Positions 35,352 to 49,786 of a stretch of DNA of 49,786 nt are shown piece by piece. Positions within the stretch are counted from its first letter, which is position 1, and each line of letters starts with the position of its first letter. The position numbers and the translations under genes are program-made. Under the pieces are notes generated by a model. That model searched no databases, had not been told where the DNA came from, and saw only the letters and a list, made by a program, of their open reading frames with translations. Origin of the DNA: an uncultured Litoreibacter sp. (GTDB taxonomy: Bacteria; Pseudomonadota; Alphaproteobacteria; Rhodobacterales; Rhodobacteraceae); the NCBI GenBank assembly GCA_947494435.1, contig CANLUY010000006.1, positions 1-49,786 on the forward strand. Direction: 5' to 3'.

Positions 35352-36125
35352 TTACAGTCTTGGCTCTTCGCGGGCTGGATCGGCATACATCGTGCCGCCG
35401 CCATAATAGGCCATGATCTTTTCTTCTTCGAGCAAGGTCAGCTCGTTGCCCGACTTGATGCCCGGCACGTCCGCGAAGTGCTGGGAGTAGATCGAGCGGA
35501 CAACCACACGGTTGTTTTTGATCCGTGCGAAGTTGATCGGGATCAATCGCGTCTGGCCGGACCCTTCCGGGTTCAGATCAACGGTCAGGTAGCGGACCAT
35601 CTGCTCTGGCACGTCGATCCACATGTCGATCACACGGCCGATGACCTCGCCGTCCCCTGCAACAACTGCTTTGCCACGCGGGTCAATGCCTGAGGAGATT
35701 GCAAAATCCTCCAAGGCGGACATCGGTTTGATCTTCGCATGACCATGCGCGTCAAGCTCCGGATGATCGTTACGCGGCGCCCAAGCGGCAGGGCCGACAC
35801 CGTCTTTCATTGGATCACCTGTTGGCACGTAAGGCGAGCCTGCTGCGATAGAGGTGCGTTCCAGCGCGAGGTTGTCACGATCACCGCGTTGACCAGACGG
35901 CACAGTCAGATTGCCGCGACCATGCAGCAGATCGAACGTCTTATCGCCGGGAACAGGGAAGGGCCCTTGGTTCATAGCGGTGTTGCCGTCGTCATCCTCT
36001 AGCGGATAGCCTTCGCGCATATTCTCTGTCTGCAGATAGAAAATCAGCAGCGCAAAGAAGAGCCAGAACATCCAAATCGCGGCGCTGGCCAGATCGAAGT
36101 TTCCGAAAAATGTATTACCAACCAT
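35352..36125 (-). CDS. puhA: Photosynthetic reaction centre H subunit
   Basis: A 257-residue subunit with one N-terminal helix (about residues 13-31, LASAAIWMFWLFFALLIFYL) and a cytoplasmic PRC-barrel domain that caps the L/M quinone side. Recognisable are QTENMREGYPLE after the helix, AGDGEVIGRVIDMWIDVPEQ and RLIPINFARI. It is transcribed with lhaA and bchFNBHLM upstream, as in other purple bacteria. Confidence 0.97.
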   Translation of the reverse strand: MVGNTFFGNFDLASAAIWMFWLFFALLIFYLQTENMREGYPLEDDDGNTAMNQGPFPVPGDKTFDLLHGRGNLTVPSGQRGDRDNLALERTSIAAGSPYVPTGDPMKDGVGPAAWAPRNDHPELDAHGHAKIKPMSALEDFAISSGIDPRGKAVVAGDGEVIGRVIDMWIDVPEQMVRYLTVDLNPEGSGQTRLIPINFARIKNNRVVVRSIYSQHFADVPGIKSGNELTLLEEEKIMAYYGGGTMYADPAREEPRL

Positions 36126-36170
36126 GTTGGTGTCCTCCGTAGTGTTGGGCGTAGTGTCTTGTGTTGCGGG

Positions 36171-37601
36171 TCATGTCGGGAAATCGGCCAAGCCGATCGG
36201 GCCCGCCTGCTTGGTGCTCATCGGACGGGCTTTGACCAAAGGCCCCAATGCGATGAGTGTGATGAAAAGAAATACGATTTCTATGTGATAAACCGCGGCG
36301 TAGCCGGTGGCTTTTGATGTCAGCGCTTCGCCGAGCATCCCGGATGTAGCCGCCGAGTTGATGATGTCGCGCGTGGCACCACCTGCGAAAATCGACACGC
36401 CTGCGGCTGTCGCTTGCGCGGCACCCCATGCGCCAAGGGCGAGGCCTTTGCCTGCGGCACCTTGGGTGTTGAGCGTCATCGCGGCTGTCAGTGTTGCAAC
36501 GGCGAAAAGGCCGCCGCCAATGCCGATGCCGAACGCGCCTGCGAAGAACAGCGGCGTGCTGTTGAGCGGCCCTGCGAAGATCACAGCGCAGAAGGCGGCG
36601 AGGCCCATCAGGATGCCGCGCGCGGCCATGCGGTAAGGGTCGATGCTGGATTTCAGCCATTTCGCGGCCAAGCCGAAGCCAATCAGCGCGCCTGTGGCCC
36701 ACATCGCAGTCAGAAGCGTCGTCGCAGAGACGGAGAGGCCGAGGATTTCGCCGCCATATGGCTCCAGCAGCACGTCTTGCATGTTGAAGGCGATGGTGCC
36801 GAGGAAGACAACGACCAGAAGCCGCCCTGCGTCGCCGCCATTAGTGAAATCGTCCCACGCGTCGCGGAATTGCGGTTTCGGCGCTTCACGCTCGGATTTG
36901 GTCATCGGGTTGACCTTCTCCTGCTTCCAAAGCGCGACCATGTTCAGAACGAGCGTCACGACGGCTGTGCCTTGGATCACCTGTACGAGGCGCAGGTCTG
37001 AGAAGTTCTGCAGCAATGCGCCGACGATAATTGCAGAGACACCCATGCCGATCAGGAACATGACGTAAAGCAGCGCCACGACTTGCGGGCGTGTTTCTTC
37101 TGTCGCGCGGTCGGCGGCAAGTGCAAGCCCTGCCGTTTGCGTCATATGCATGCCGATGCCGGTCAGAAGGAAAGCAAGTGCCGCGCCCACCTCGCCTGCC
37201 CATTCAGGGCCAGCGACCTGATCGCCAGAAAGGACCAAAAGCCCCATCGGCATGATGGCAAGGCCACCGAATTGCCAAAGCGAACCGAACCAGAGGTAGG
37301 GAATGCGTTTCCAACCGATGGCGGAGCGGTAATTGTCGGAACGGAAGCCTAAAAGTGCGCGAAACGGTGCTACGAGCACCGGAATGGCGATCATCATCGC
37401 GACGATGGTCGCGGGAACGCTGAGTTCGACGATCATCACGCGGTTGAGCGTACCCAGCAGCATCACGGCGGCCATACCGACGGAAATCTGGAACAGTGAC
37501 AGACGCAGAAGCTGGCCGAGCGGCAATTGTTCACTGACAGCGTCAGAAAACGGCAAGGCGCGCATGGTGAGAGACTTTATGAGGCCCTTGCTGACGATCA
37601 T
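36171..37601 (-). CDS. lhaA: LH1 assembly protein LhaA (PucC family)
   Basis: A 476-residue, 12-helix MFS-type protein required for LH1 assembly. The family segments LLGTLNRVMIVELSVPA, FRALLGFRSDNYRSAIGWKRIPYLWFG and LLEPYGGEILGLSV are clear. It sits directly upstream of puhA and overlaps bchM by four bases (37598-37601). It is paralogous to the gene at 754-2037 but longer, with the extra N-terminal stretch typical of LhaA. Confidence 0.95.
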   Translation of the reverse strand: MIVSKGLIKSLTMRALPFSDAVSEQLPLGQLLRLSLFQISVGMAAVMLLGTLNRVMIVELSVPATIVAMMIAIPVLVAPFRALLGFRSDNYRSAIGWKRIPYLWFGSLWQFGGLAIMPMGLLVLSGDQVAGPEWAGEVGAALAFLLTGIGMHMTQTAGLALAADRATEETRPQVVALLYVMFLIGMGVSAIIVGALLQNFSDLRLVQVIQGTAVVTLVLNMVALWKQEKVNPMTKSEREAPKPQFRDAWDDFTNGGDAGRLLVVVFLGTIAFNMQDVLLEPYGGEILGLSVSATTLLTAMWATGALIGFGLAAKWLKSSIDPYRMAARGILMGLAAFCAVIFAGPLNSTPLFFAGAFGIGIGGGLFAVATLTAAMTLNTQGAAGKGLALGAWGAAQATAAGVSIFAGGATRDIINSAATSGMLGEALTSKATGYAAVYHIEIVFLFITLIALGPLVKARPMSTKQAGPIGLADFPT

Positions 37602-38266
37602 GGGCGGAACTCCAACGCGTTGGAGATGTAGAAGCCTGATGTGACCCGTTCGACATTTCTGAGTGTGCCTGTGGGCAAGTTTCTGGCCAAACGGTCGGGT
37701 GAGTGCGGCACCATCGTAGGGGACCGATCAGAGCGCGGGAACAGTTTGCCGACACGCCACATCGCCATCAAAAGCGGTGTGCGCGGCGCTACGGTGAAAA
37801 CCATCGTGTTGCGCAAGCGCGGCTCGATCTTCGTCAGAATGTTGGCGATGTCATCGGCGGAATAGTAAATCATCGAGTCCATCGCGACGATGTAATCGAA
37901 GACGCCAAGTTCGGGATCCAGCATATCGCCCGCTGTGAAAACGGTTGATCCGGGCAAGTCTTTCGGCGCACGTTTCTTAGCGATATCAATGAGTTGTGGT
38001 GAAATATCGACACCAACAACGTCAGCGCCACGCGCAGCCAGTTCGACCGCCAAGGCGCCCGTACCACACCCAGCATCCAAGATCCGCATGCCATTCAGGT
38101 CAGCGGGCAGTTGATCAATCAACACGTCACGCATCCGGTCACGACCCGCACGCACGGTCGCACGAATCCCAGAAACGGGAGCGTCTGATGTCAGACGCTC
38201 CCAAGTCTTGGTCGCTGTGCGGTCGAAATAGGTTTCGACGTTATCGCGTGTGGCCTCGTAACTCAT
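37598..38266 (-). CDS. bchM: Mg-protoporphyrin IX methyltransferase BchM
   Basis: A 222-residue SAM-dependent enzyme methylating the C13 propionate of Mg-protoporphyrin. SAM motif I, LDAGCGTGALAVELAARG, lies near residue 63, followed by VVGVDISPQLIDIA; the N-terminal VETYFDRTATKTWERLTSD is family-typical. Its start follows the bchL stop with no gap, so the two are cotranscribed. Confidence 0.96.
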   Translation of the reverse strand: MSYEATRDNVETYFDRTATKTWERLTSDAPVSGIRATVRAGRDRMRDVLIDQLPADLNGMRILDAGCGTGALAVELAARGADVVGVDISPQLIDIAKKRAPKDLPGSTVFTAGDMLDPELGVFDYIVAMDSMIYYSADDIANILTKIEPRLRNTMVFTVAPRTPLLMAMWRVGKLFPRSDRSPTMVPHSPDRLARNLPTGTLRNVERVTSGFYISNALEFRP

Positions 38267-46024
<7,758 letters not shown>

Positions 46025-46081
46025 TCTTCCCCCCTGAAGGTGTCCTGCTATTTGGTAAAATTTGTCAGTTACACACGCATG

Positions 46082-46099
46082 TGTCAACTTTGATTTACA
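46082..46099. promoter_or_regulatory. PpsR/CrtJ site upstream of bchF
   Basis: TGTCAACTTTGATTTACA fits TGT-N12-ACA. Its left part gives TTGACA on the minus strand, a probable bchF -35. Eight bases away is a degraded half (TGTAACTGACA on the minus strand) that could be a second low-affinity site. Confidence 0.82.
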
Positions 46100-46180
46100 C
46101 ATAGAGCGAAGCGGTTTTGTGGACGGATTTCTAATTTCGTCCATGAAATATTGAGAGTCTCGCGTGATTAACGCAGAATC

Positions 46181-46198
46181 TGTCAATATTATTTGACA
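46181..46198. promoter_or_regulatory. PpsR/CrtJ site upstream of ppaA-ppsR
   Basis: TGTCAATATTATTTGACA is the most symmetrical of the sites, with TGTCAA and TTGACA arms. It lies 88 bases before ppaA and 157 before bchF. It may make ppaA-ppsR self-regulated or act with the bchF site by looping (82 bases between left edges of the two sites is 99). Confidence 0.82.
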
Positions 46199-46286
46199 TA
46201 CGGAGTTGGGTCATAAACGATAACGCACGAGCGCCGATAGTATCGCCGGTCCGCAAAACGGCATAGAACACGTCAGGGAGCGTCTC

Positions 46287-47138
46287 ATGTCACAACAGGA
46301 ATACTTTCGGCATCCGAAAGTGATTGCGAAGGTCAATGGATTTGCCTTGCGCGCCCTGACTGTTGTTGCGTCCGAAATGAGAAGTCCTGTAAACGACAAT
46401 GTCAGGCCGTCCGGTCCGTCTGAGGAGGAAGTGTTGGAAGCTCTTTTGCAAGCTGTGTGCGATCCCGACCGCTCGCGGTTTGATCAGGCCGTCGCCCAGT
46501 TTCTTGGCAGAGGCACCACAGCGGAAGATATTGCCAACCACCATGTGCCAACGGTCGCGCGTGCCTTGGGTCAGGCTTGGCTGGACGATCGTCTGGAGTT
46601 TGCGTCAGTGACAATCGCCTGCGCGCGGTTGCAGGGATATTTGCGAACTAAAGGGCTACAATGGGCGGAAAAAGCCAGCCTTGGCCGTTTGCCAACGTCG
46701 AATGTTCTGCTTGTTGTGCCCGATTTTGAACAACACACATTGGGTGCAACCTTGTTGGCAGGTCAACTGCGCGCCCAAGGCGTCTGGGTGACCTTGCAAT
46801 TGAATGTGCGCACAGATGAGATCGAACGGCTGGTGGCGCAACGAAAATACGACGCGGTTCTGATTTCTTCGTCGAGGAACCAAACACTTGAATTGCTGGA
46901 GCCTTTCGTCTCTAACACTCGAAACGGTGCGTCAAACGCGCCGATTGTCATTGGTGGTAACGTTCTGGAACAAACGCCAGACGTATTGAGTGAAACAGGC
47001 GCAGATTTCACCGCAGGAAATTGGCAAAGTGCGTTGGAGATTTTCGATCCCAAACCTTTGCAGGAAGAGGCCGATTTTGTCGGTAGCAGGGAACGATTTA
47101 TGAGTGCGGACGCTCTCAGGCTGGAACCCAAACCATGA
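46287..47138 (+). CDS. ppaA: PpaA/AerR cobalamin-dependent antirepressor
   Basis: A 283-residue regulator that counteracts PpsR/CrtJ in response to light and cobalamin. A helical cap region (about residues 45-125, with LGQAWLDDRLEFASVTIACARLQGY) precedes a B12-binding fold with VVPDFEQHTLGATLLAGQL; His150 in EQHTLG is the expected cobalamin-contacting residue. Its stop overlaps the ppsR start as ATGA (47135-47138), so antirepressor and repressor are made together. Confidence 0.93.
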   Translation: MSQQEYFRHPKVIAKVNGFALRALTVVASEMRSPVNDNVRPSGPSEEEVLEALLQAVCDPDRSRFDQAVAQFLGRGTTAEDIANHHVPTVARALGQAWLDDRLEFASVTIACARLQGYLRTKGLQWAEKASLGRLPTSNVLLVVPDFEQHTLGATLLAGQLRAQGVWVTLQLNVRTDEIERLVAQRKYDAVLISSSRNQTLELLEPFVSNTRNGASNAPIVIGGNVLEQTPDVLSETGADFTAGNWQSALEIFDPKPLQEEADFVGSRERFMSADALRLEPKP

Positions 47139-48550
47139 TGTCCCAAGGTGATCAGACCTGGACGAGTGGTCTTGTGCCAATGATCGAACCAGAAGTGGTA
47201 AGCGAAATACTGGCGCGTATTTCCGATCTCGGGTTGGTCGTGTCTAAAGTTGGTAAGGTGCTCGGTGTCCTCACAAACCCGACTTTTCGAATTGAAAATG
47301 ACCTGTCAGCTTGGGAAGGCAAGCAGTTGCAGGACGAGCTAACGGTCGAAAGTATCCCGAAGTTCGAGGCACGCTTGAGAGAGTTCGTTGGCGGAGACGT
47401 TGGCGTTTTTCCACTTGAACTGAATCATTGCGCGCGCGGGTCAAACCCCGAGTTTCCGATGCGCTATAGCTTTCACCAGCTAGGTCAGGATGGCACAATT
47501 TTGATGCTGGGCAGCGATTTGCGGTCGACGGCGGAAATGCAGCAGCAGTTGGTTTCCGCACAGATTGCGTTGGAAAAAGACTATGAGGCGCAGCGTGACC
47601 ATGATCTGAAATTCCGTGTGCTGATGTCGGCCACAGAAGAGGCCACGCTGTATATCTCAGCGAATACGGGGCAGATCATCGACGGGAATGCCGCGGCTGC
47701 AGAACTGTTTGGAAAATCACAGACTGAACTCACCGGCCAGACATTTGCTGACGAGTTCGACATGAAGTCGCGCGAAAATCTGTTGGATCGGCTCGTTGCG
47801 TCTGCCGCTGATCAATCCGCCGCGCCCCTCTCCGCGACCACGCAGAAAGTTGAGGCATCGGTCTTGATCGAGCCTACACTGTTCCGGACCTCTGGCGAGC
47901 AAATGCTGCTGTGTAAGATCAAAATGGCGCAGGGTGCACAAACACGCTCTGACAGCCTAGAAGAAAACCTAACACAGCTTTACAAGACCGGCGTCGATTC
48001 AATCGTGTTCGTTGGTCTCGACGGGAATATCCTGACTTGCAACGATGCGTTCCTAAATCTTGCAGATGTCACCAACGCCCAAGGTGTTAAAGGCCGCGCA
48101 TTGGCGGAATTCCTCAGCCGCGGATCCGTCGATGTGAATGTCATCCTCGAAAATGCAAACCGTACCGGTTCCATGAGGCTCTATGCGACGAAGACCCGAA
48201 GCGAGCTTGGGGCAGATCGTACAATCGAAATTTCCACCAGCCGGTTGAACGCAGCGGGCGAAACTGTGTTTGCTTTAGTGATCCGCGATGCTAGCCGTTT
48301 CGATTCTGTCAGGCCACCGGCATCGCAGGTGACCGATGTCGATATGCGCTCCGTCATTGAGTTGATCGGCGGCCAGTCGCTGAAAGATATTGTCGCAAAG
48401 ACCACAGACGTGGTTGAGAAAATGTGTATCGAAACCGCTGTGGAGATGACATCGAACAACCGTGTGGCTGCCGCCGAAATGCTTGGGTTGTCTCGTCAAT
48501 CTCTCTACGTGAAACTCCGTAAATACGGTCTGCTCAGCAAAGACGGATAA
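47135..48550 (+). CDS. ppsR: Photosynthesis repressor PpsR/CrtJ
   Basis: A 471-residue transcription regulator: an N-terminal domain, a Q-linker helix (about residues 130-150), two PAS domains (about 155-265 and 285-395) and a Fis-type helix-turn-helix at the end (NNRVAAAEMLGLSRQSLYVKLRKYGL). Cys431, just before the HTH (EKMCIETAVEM), matches the redox-sensitive Cys of the family. It represses bch and crt genes through TGT-N12-ACA sites, eleven canonical copies of which lie on this plasmid near genes if the unlikely dxs match is excluded the count is nine. Confidence 0.95.
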   Translation: MMSQGDQTWTSGLVPMIEPEVVSEILARISDLGLVVSKVGKVLGVLTNPTFRIENDLSAWEGKQLQDELTVESIPKFEARLREFVGGDVGVFPLELNHCARGSNPEFPMRYSFHQLGQDGTILMLGSDLRSTAEMQQQLVSAQIALEKDYEAQRDHDLKFRVLMSATEEATLYISANTGQIIDGNAAAAELFGKSQTELTGQTFADEFDMKSRENLLDRLVASAADQSAAPLSATTQKVEASVLIEPTLFRTSGEQMLLCKIKMAQGAQTRSDSLEENLTQLYKTGVDSIVFVGLDGNILTCNDAFLNLADVTNAQGVKGRALAEFLSRGSVDVNVILENANRTGSMRLYATKTRSELGADRTIEISTSRLNAAGETVFALVIRDASRFDSVRPPASQVTDVDMRSVIELIGGQSLKDIVAKTTDVVEKMCIETAVEMTSNNRVAAAEMLGLSRQSLYVKLRKYGLLSKDG

Positions 48551-48563
48551 GCGCGTCTTTTTT
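48539..48563 (+). terminator. Intrinsic terminator overlapping the ppsR stop
   Basis: AAAGACG and CGTCTTT form a seven-base-pair stem around an eight-base loop that contains the ppsR TAA (48548-48550). The right arm runs into six T residues in a row (48558-48563). This is the only hairpin in the window with a convincing T tract. Confidence 0.6.
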
Positions 48564-48649
48564 GATCCCTGCTACGAGTTAACATAACGCGACTTATGCG
48601 GATCGCGAAAAAAGTTGGATTTAAGTTCGACTCGGACTAACTTCTTTTC

Positions 48650-48666
48650 AAGTATTGCCAATACTT
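48650..48666. promoter_or_regulatory. Perfect palindrome before the cobalamin-type protein gene
   Basis: AAGTATTG-C-CAATACTT, two perfect eight-base arms around one base, ends 16 bases before ATG 48683 and touches its ribosome site (AGGGACGGAG). It does not fit the PpsR pattern. It could be an operator for another regulator or an RNA element controlling translation. Confidence 0.5.
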
Positions 48667-48682
48667 AAAGGGACGGAGCGAC

Positions 48683-49501
48683 ATGACTCGCGACTTTGAT
48701 GCATTCCATCAAGGTATCTACGAGCAGTCTTTCGAGGAAATTAGGACCCTCAAAGGAAAACTGCCTGAGGATGCAGTGATCTCGCTCGCGCGCGAGGTAC
48801 TTCGGCGTGTCGCCGAACGTGCGACGGTGATCAAAGTTGATGCCCCGTCACCCATAGAAACACAAATCGAAGAGCTGGCGCAGGCGTTGATTTCACACGA
48901 TCCGCATGCGGGTGCTAACTTGATCCGAACCGCGCGCGCAGATGGCGCAAGCCTTGAAGAGGTTTATCTCATCTATCTGGCTGAAGCAGCGCGTTTACTG
49001 GGCATCTGGTGGGAAGAAGACCGCATTTCATTGGTCGACGTAACTGTTGGGACAGGCCGCATCTACGCCATCATCCGTGGCCTTGCGAAGATTTTCCCGC
49101 TGGCGATCTATAAAGGCCAAAAATCCGCAATGTTCACTGTTGTGCCAGGTGAGACGCATACGATCGGCATCAAGATGGTCACCGATCTGTTCCGCAAAAA
49201 CGGGTGGGATATTGACCTGAAGATCGAACCTGATCCGGATAGTCTTGCTGAAGACATTCGGATGACCAAGCCGCGGATCGTGGGTTTGTCAGCCGGCGGA
49301 GAGCATTCAATTCCAACCTTGGCAAAGCTTATCATCGGCATTCGGATCAATTCCCCTGCGACTGCGGTTCTTGTCAGTGGTCAGGTCGTCAAAGACTCGC
49401 CTGAACTGGTACGCCTCATGGGTCCTGATGCCACAGCGTTCGAATTTGATGAGGTCGAGGTTGAAATGGAGCGCCTTTGGCAGATGACCGAACCGTCTTG
49501 A
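48683..49501 (+). CDS. Cobalamin-binding-type (SCHIC-like) regulatory protein, ORF276 type
   Basis: A 272-residue protein with a helical cap (about residues 55-135, containing LLGIWWEEDRISLVDVTVG) and a B12-binding fold (about 146-265) with PGETHTIGIKMV; E157-T-H159-T-I-G resembles the ExHxxG/DxHxxG cobalamin motif. It lies between ppsR and bchG, where Rhodobacter clusters carry ORF276. It is a distant paralogue of PpaA two genes upstream. A role in light/B12 control of photosynthesis genes is inferred from family and context only; it has no visible DNA-binding domain. Confidence 0.82.
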   Translation: MTRDFDAFHQGIYEQSFEEIRTLKGKLPEDAVISLAREVLRRVAERATVIKVDAPSPIETQIEELAQALISHDPHAGANLIRTARADGASLEEVYLIYLAEAARLLGIWWEEDRISLVDVTVGTGRIYAIIRGLAKIFPLAIYKGQKSAMFTVVPGETHTIGIKMVTDLFRKNGWDIDLKIEPDPDSLAEDIRMTKPRIVGLSAGGEHSIPTLAKLIIGIRINSPATAVLVSGQVVKDSPELVRLMGPDATAFEFDEVEVEMERLWQMTEPS

Positions 49502-49511
49502 TCCCGCCCTC

Positions 49512-49529
49512 TGTCATGCAAACATTACA
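49512..49529. promoter_or_regulatory. PpsR/CrtJ site upstream of bchG (distal)
   Basis: TGTCATGCAAACATTACA fits TGT-N12-ACA, 37 bases before the bchG ATG and 17 bases from a second site. Confidence 0.75.
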
Positions 49530-49546
49530 CTTGATGGAGTCAATAG

Positions 49547-49564
49547 TGTAAGGCTAAGCTTACA
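49547..49564. promoter_or_regulatory. PpsR/CrtJ site abutting the bchG start codon
   Basis: TGTAAGGCTAAGCTTACA fits TGT-N12-ACA and is part of a 22-base palindrome (eight-base arms AGTGTAAG and CTTACACT) at 49545-49566, ending directly before ATG 49567. It occupies the place where a ribosome site would be. Confidence 0.82.
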
Positions 49565-49566
49565 CT

Positions 49567-49786
49567 ATGTCAGCCTCCGAGTCCCTTCACGCAAGACGAC
49601 TGCCCGAGCCCGCAGCTATGCTGCGGCTGATTAAGCCAATCACGTGGTTTCCCCCGATGTGGGCTTACCTGTGCGGCGTGATTTCGTCTGGTGTCTTACC
49701 AAGCGGTCAGTGGCTTTACGTATTGCTCGGCGTCATCCTTGCAGGCCCCGTCGTCTGCGGTATGAGCCAAGCCGCAAACGACTGGT
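49567..49786 (+). CDS. bchG: Bacteriochlorophyll synthase BchG (5' part; continues at base 1)
   Basis: The first part of bchG: it opens MSASESLHARRLPEPAAMLR and runs through LIKPITWFPPMWAYLCGVISSG, the usual BchG N-terminus and first helix. The frame continues past the window end into base 2 of the window when the 77-base terminal duplication is merged. No Shine-Dalgarno is visible at this ATG; an internal ATG at 49618 (MLRLIKP) is an alternative, but family members include residues before it. Confidence 0.95.
   Translation, partial: MSASESLHARRLPEPAAMLRLIKPITWFPPMWAYLCGVISSGVLPSGQWLYVLLGVILAGPVVCGMSQAANDW
49710..49786 (+). repeat. 77-base terminal duplication of bases 1-77
   Basis: Bases 49710-49786 are identical to 1-77. 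The bchG frame reads through the join without a shift. The length equals a common assembler k-mer (77), so the simplest explanation is the overlap left on a circular contig, not a real duplication. Confidence 0.95.

Noticed and set aside
35533-35546. FNR-type box TTGAT-N4-ATCAA inside puhA
   Set aside because: It lies in the middle of coding sequence for the conserved LIPINF segment, far from any gene start; codon content explains it.
46082-46198. The distance remark in the ppaA-side PpsR site entry
   Set aside because: The two sites start 99 bases apart and are separated by 81 bases (46100-46180); use these values.
46181-48550. The phrase in the ppsR entry giving two different site counts
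   Set aside because: My count of canonical TGT-N12-ACA sites in control regions is ten (bchC two, crtE-crtD two, crtI-crtA two, bchF one, ppaA one, bchG two); the weak dxs match would make eleven. Use ten.
49710-49786. A true duplicated fragment of bchG at the window end
   Set aside because: It is exactly 77 bases, identical, and merging it restores one intact gene; an assembly overlap on a circle explains it better.

Overview
This window reads as one complete circular plasmid of about 49.7 kb that carries a full photosynthesis gene cluster (PGC) of an aerobic anoxygenic phototroph from the Rhodobacteraceae, most likely the Roseobacter group. The last 77 bases (49710-49786) are identical to bases 1-77, and bchG, interrupted at the window edges, becomes a complete 299-residue reading frame when the ends are joined. 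The implied circle is 49,709 bp. The Rhodobacteraceae assignment rests on pufX (not pufC) after pufM, the order bchCXYZ-pufQBALMX-dxs, crtA for spheroidenone synthesis, aerobic cyclase genes acsF plus a bciE-like gene, the ppaA-ppsR pair, and a DnaA-like plasmid replicase. The genus cannot be named from the sequence alone.

Layout around the circle. (1) 49567 across the join to 3754, plus strand: bchG, a PucC-family gene, bchP, idi. (2) 3758-13984, minus strand: dxs, pufX, M, L, A, B, Q, then bchZ, bchY, a candidate 62-64 residue small ORF, bchX and bchC, i.e. the superoperon bchC to dxs. (3) crtF-crtE (minus) and crtD-crtC (plus) diverge from a shared control region; tspO-crtB-crtI (minus) and crtA-bchI-bchD-bchO (plus) diverge from a second. 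(4) 26019-29543: replication module, consisting of a palindrome likely to be parS, parB, parA, an iteron-bearing origin and a DnaA-like replicase. (5) 29540-46024, minus strand: hemE, hemA, puhE, acsF, bciE-like, puhC, puhB, puhA, lhaA, bchM, L, H, B, N, F. (6) 46287-49501, plus strand: ppaA, ppsR and a second cobalamin-binding-type protein gene, followed by bchG.

The genes form a nearly self-sufficient photosystem module: precursor supply (hemA, hemE, dxs, idi), bacteriochlorophyll a synthesis from protoporphyrin to the esterified pigment (bchIDH, bchM, acsF, bchLNB, bchF, bchXYZ, bchC, bchG, bchP), spheroidene/spheroidenone carotenoids (crtE, B, I, C, D, F, A), the reaction centre and LH1 (pufLM, puhA, pufBA, pufX) and assembly factors (pufQ, lhaA, the second PucC-like protein, puhB, C, E). 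The repressor PpsR, its antagonist PpaA and the DNA sites they should act on (TGT-N12-ACA) lie on the same molecule. I see no LH2 genes (pucBA), bchE, bchJ, pufC, transposase, conjugation or mobilisation genes, or toxin-antitoxin pair.

Genes are packed very tightly. Many junctions overlap by 1-4 bases, several convergent pairs meet with no terminator, and the only gene-free stretch over 300 bases is the origin region (28464-28856). The most interesting points are the plasmid itself as a near-minimal photosynthesis replicon, the origin and parS candidates, the small ORF translationally nested between bchX and bchY, the long crtD/crtC overlap with an unresolved crtC start, and the PpsR palindrome that abuts the bchG start codon.
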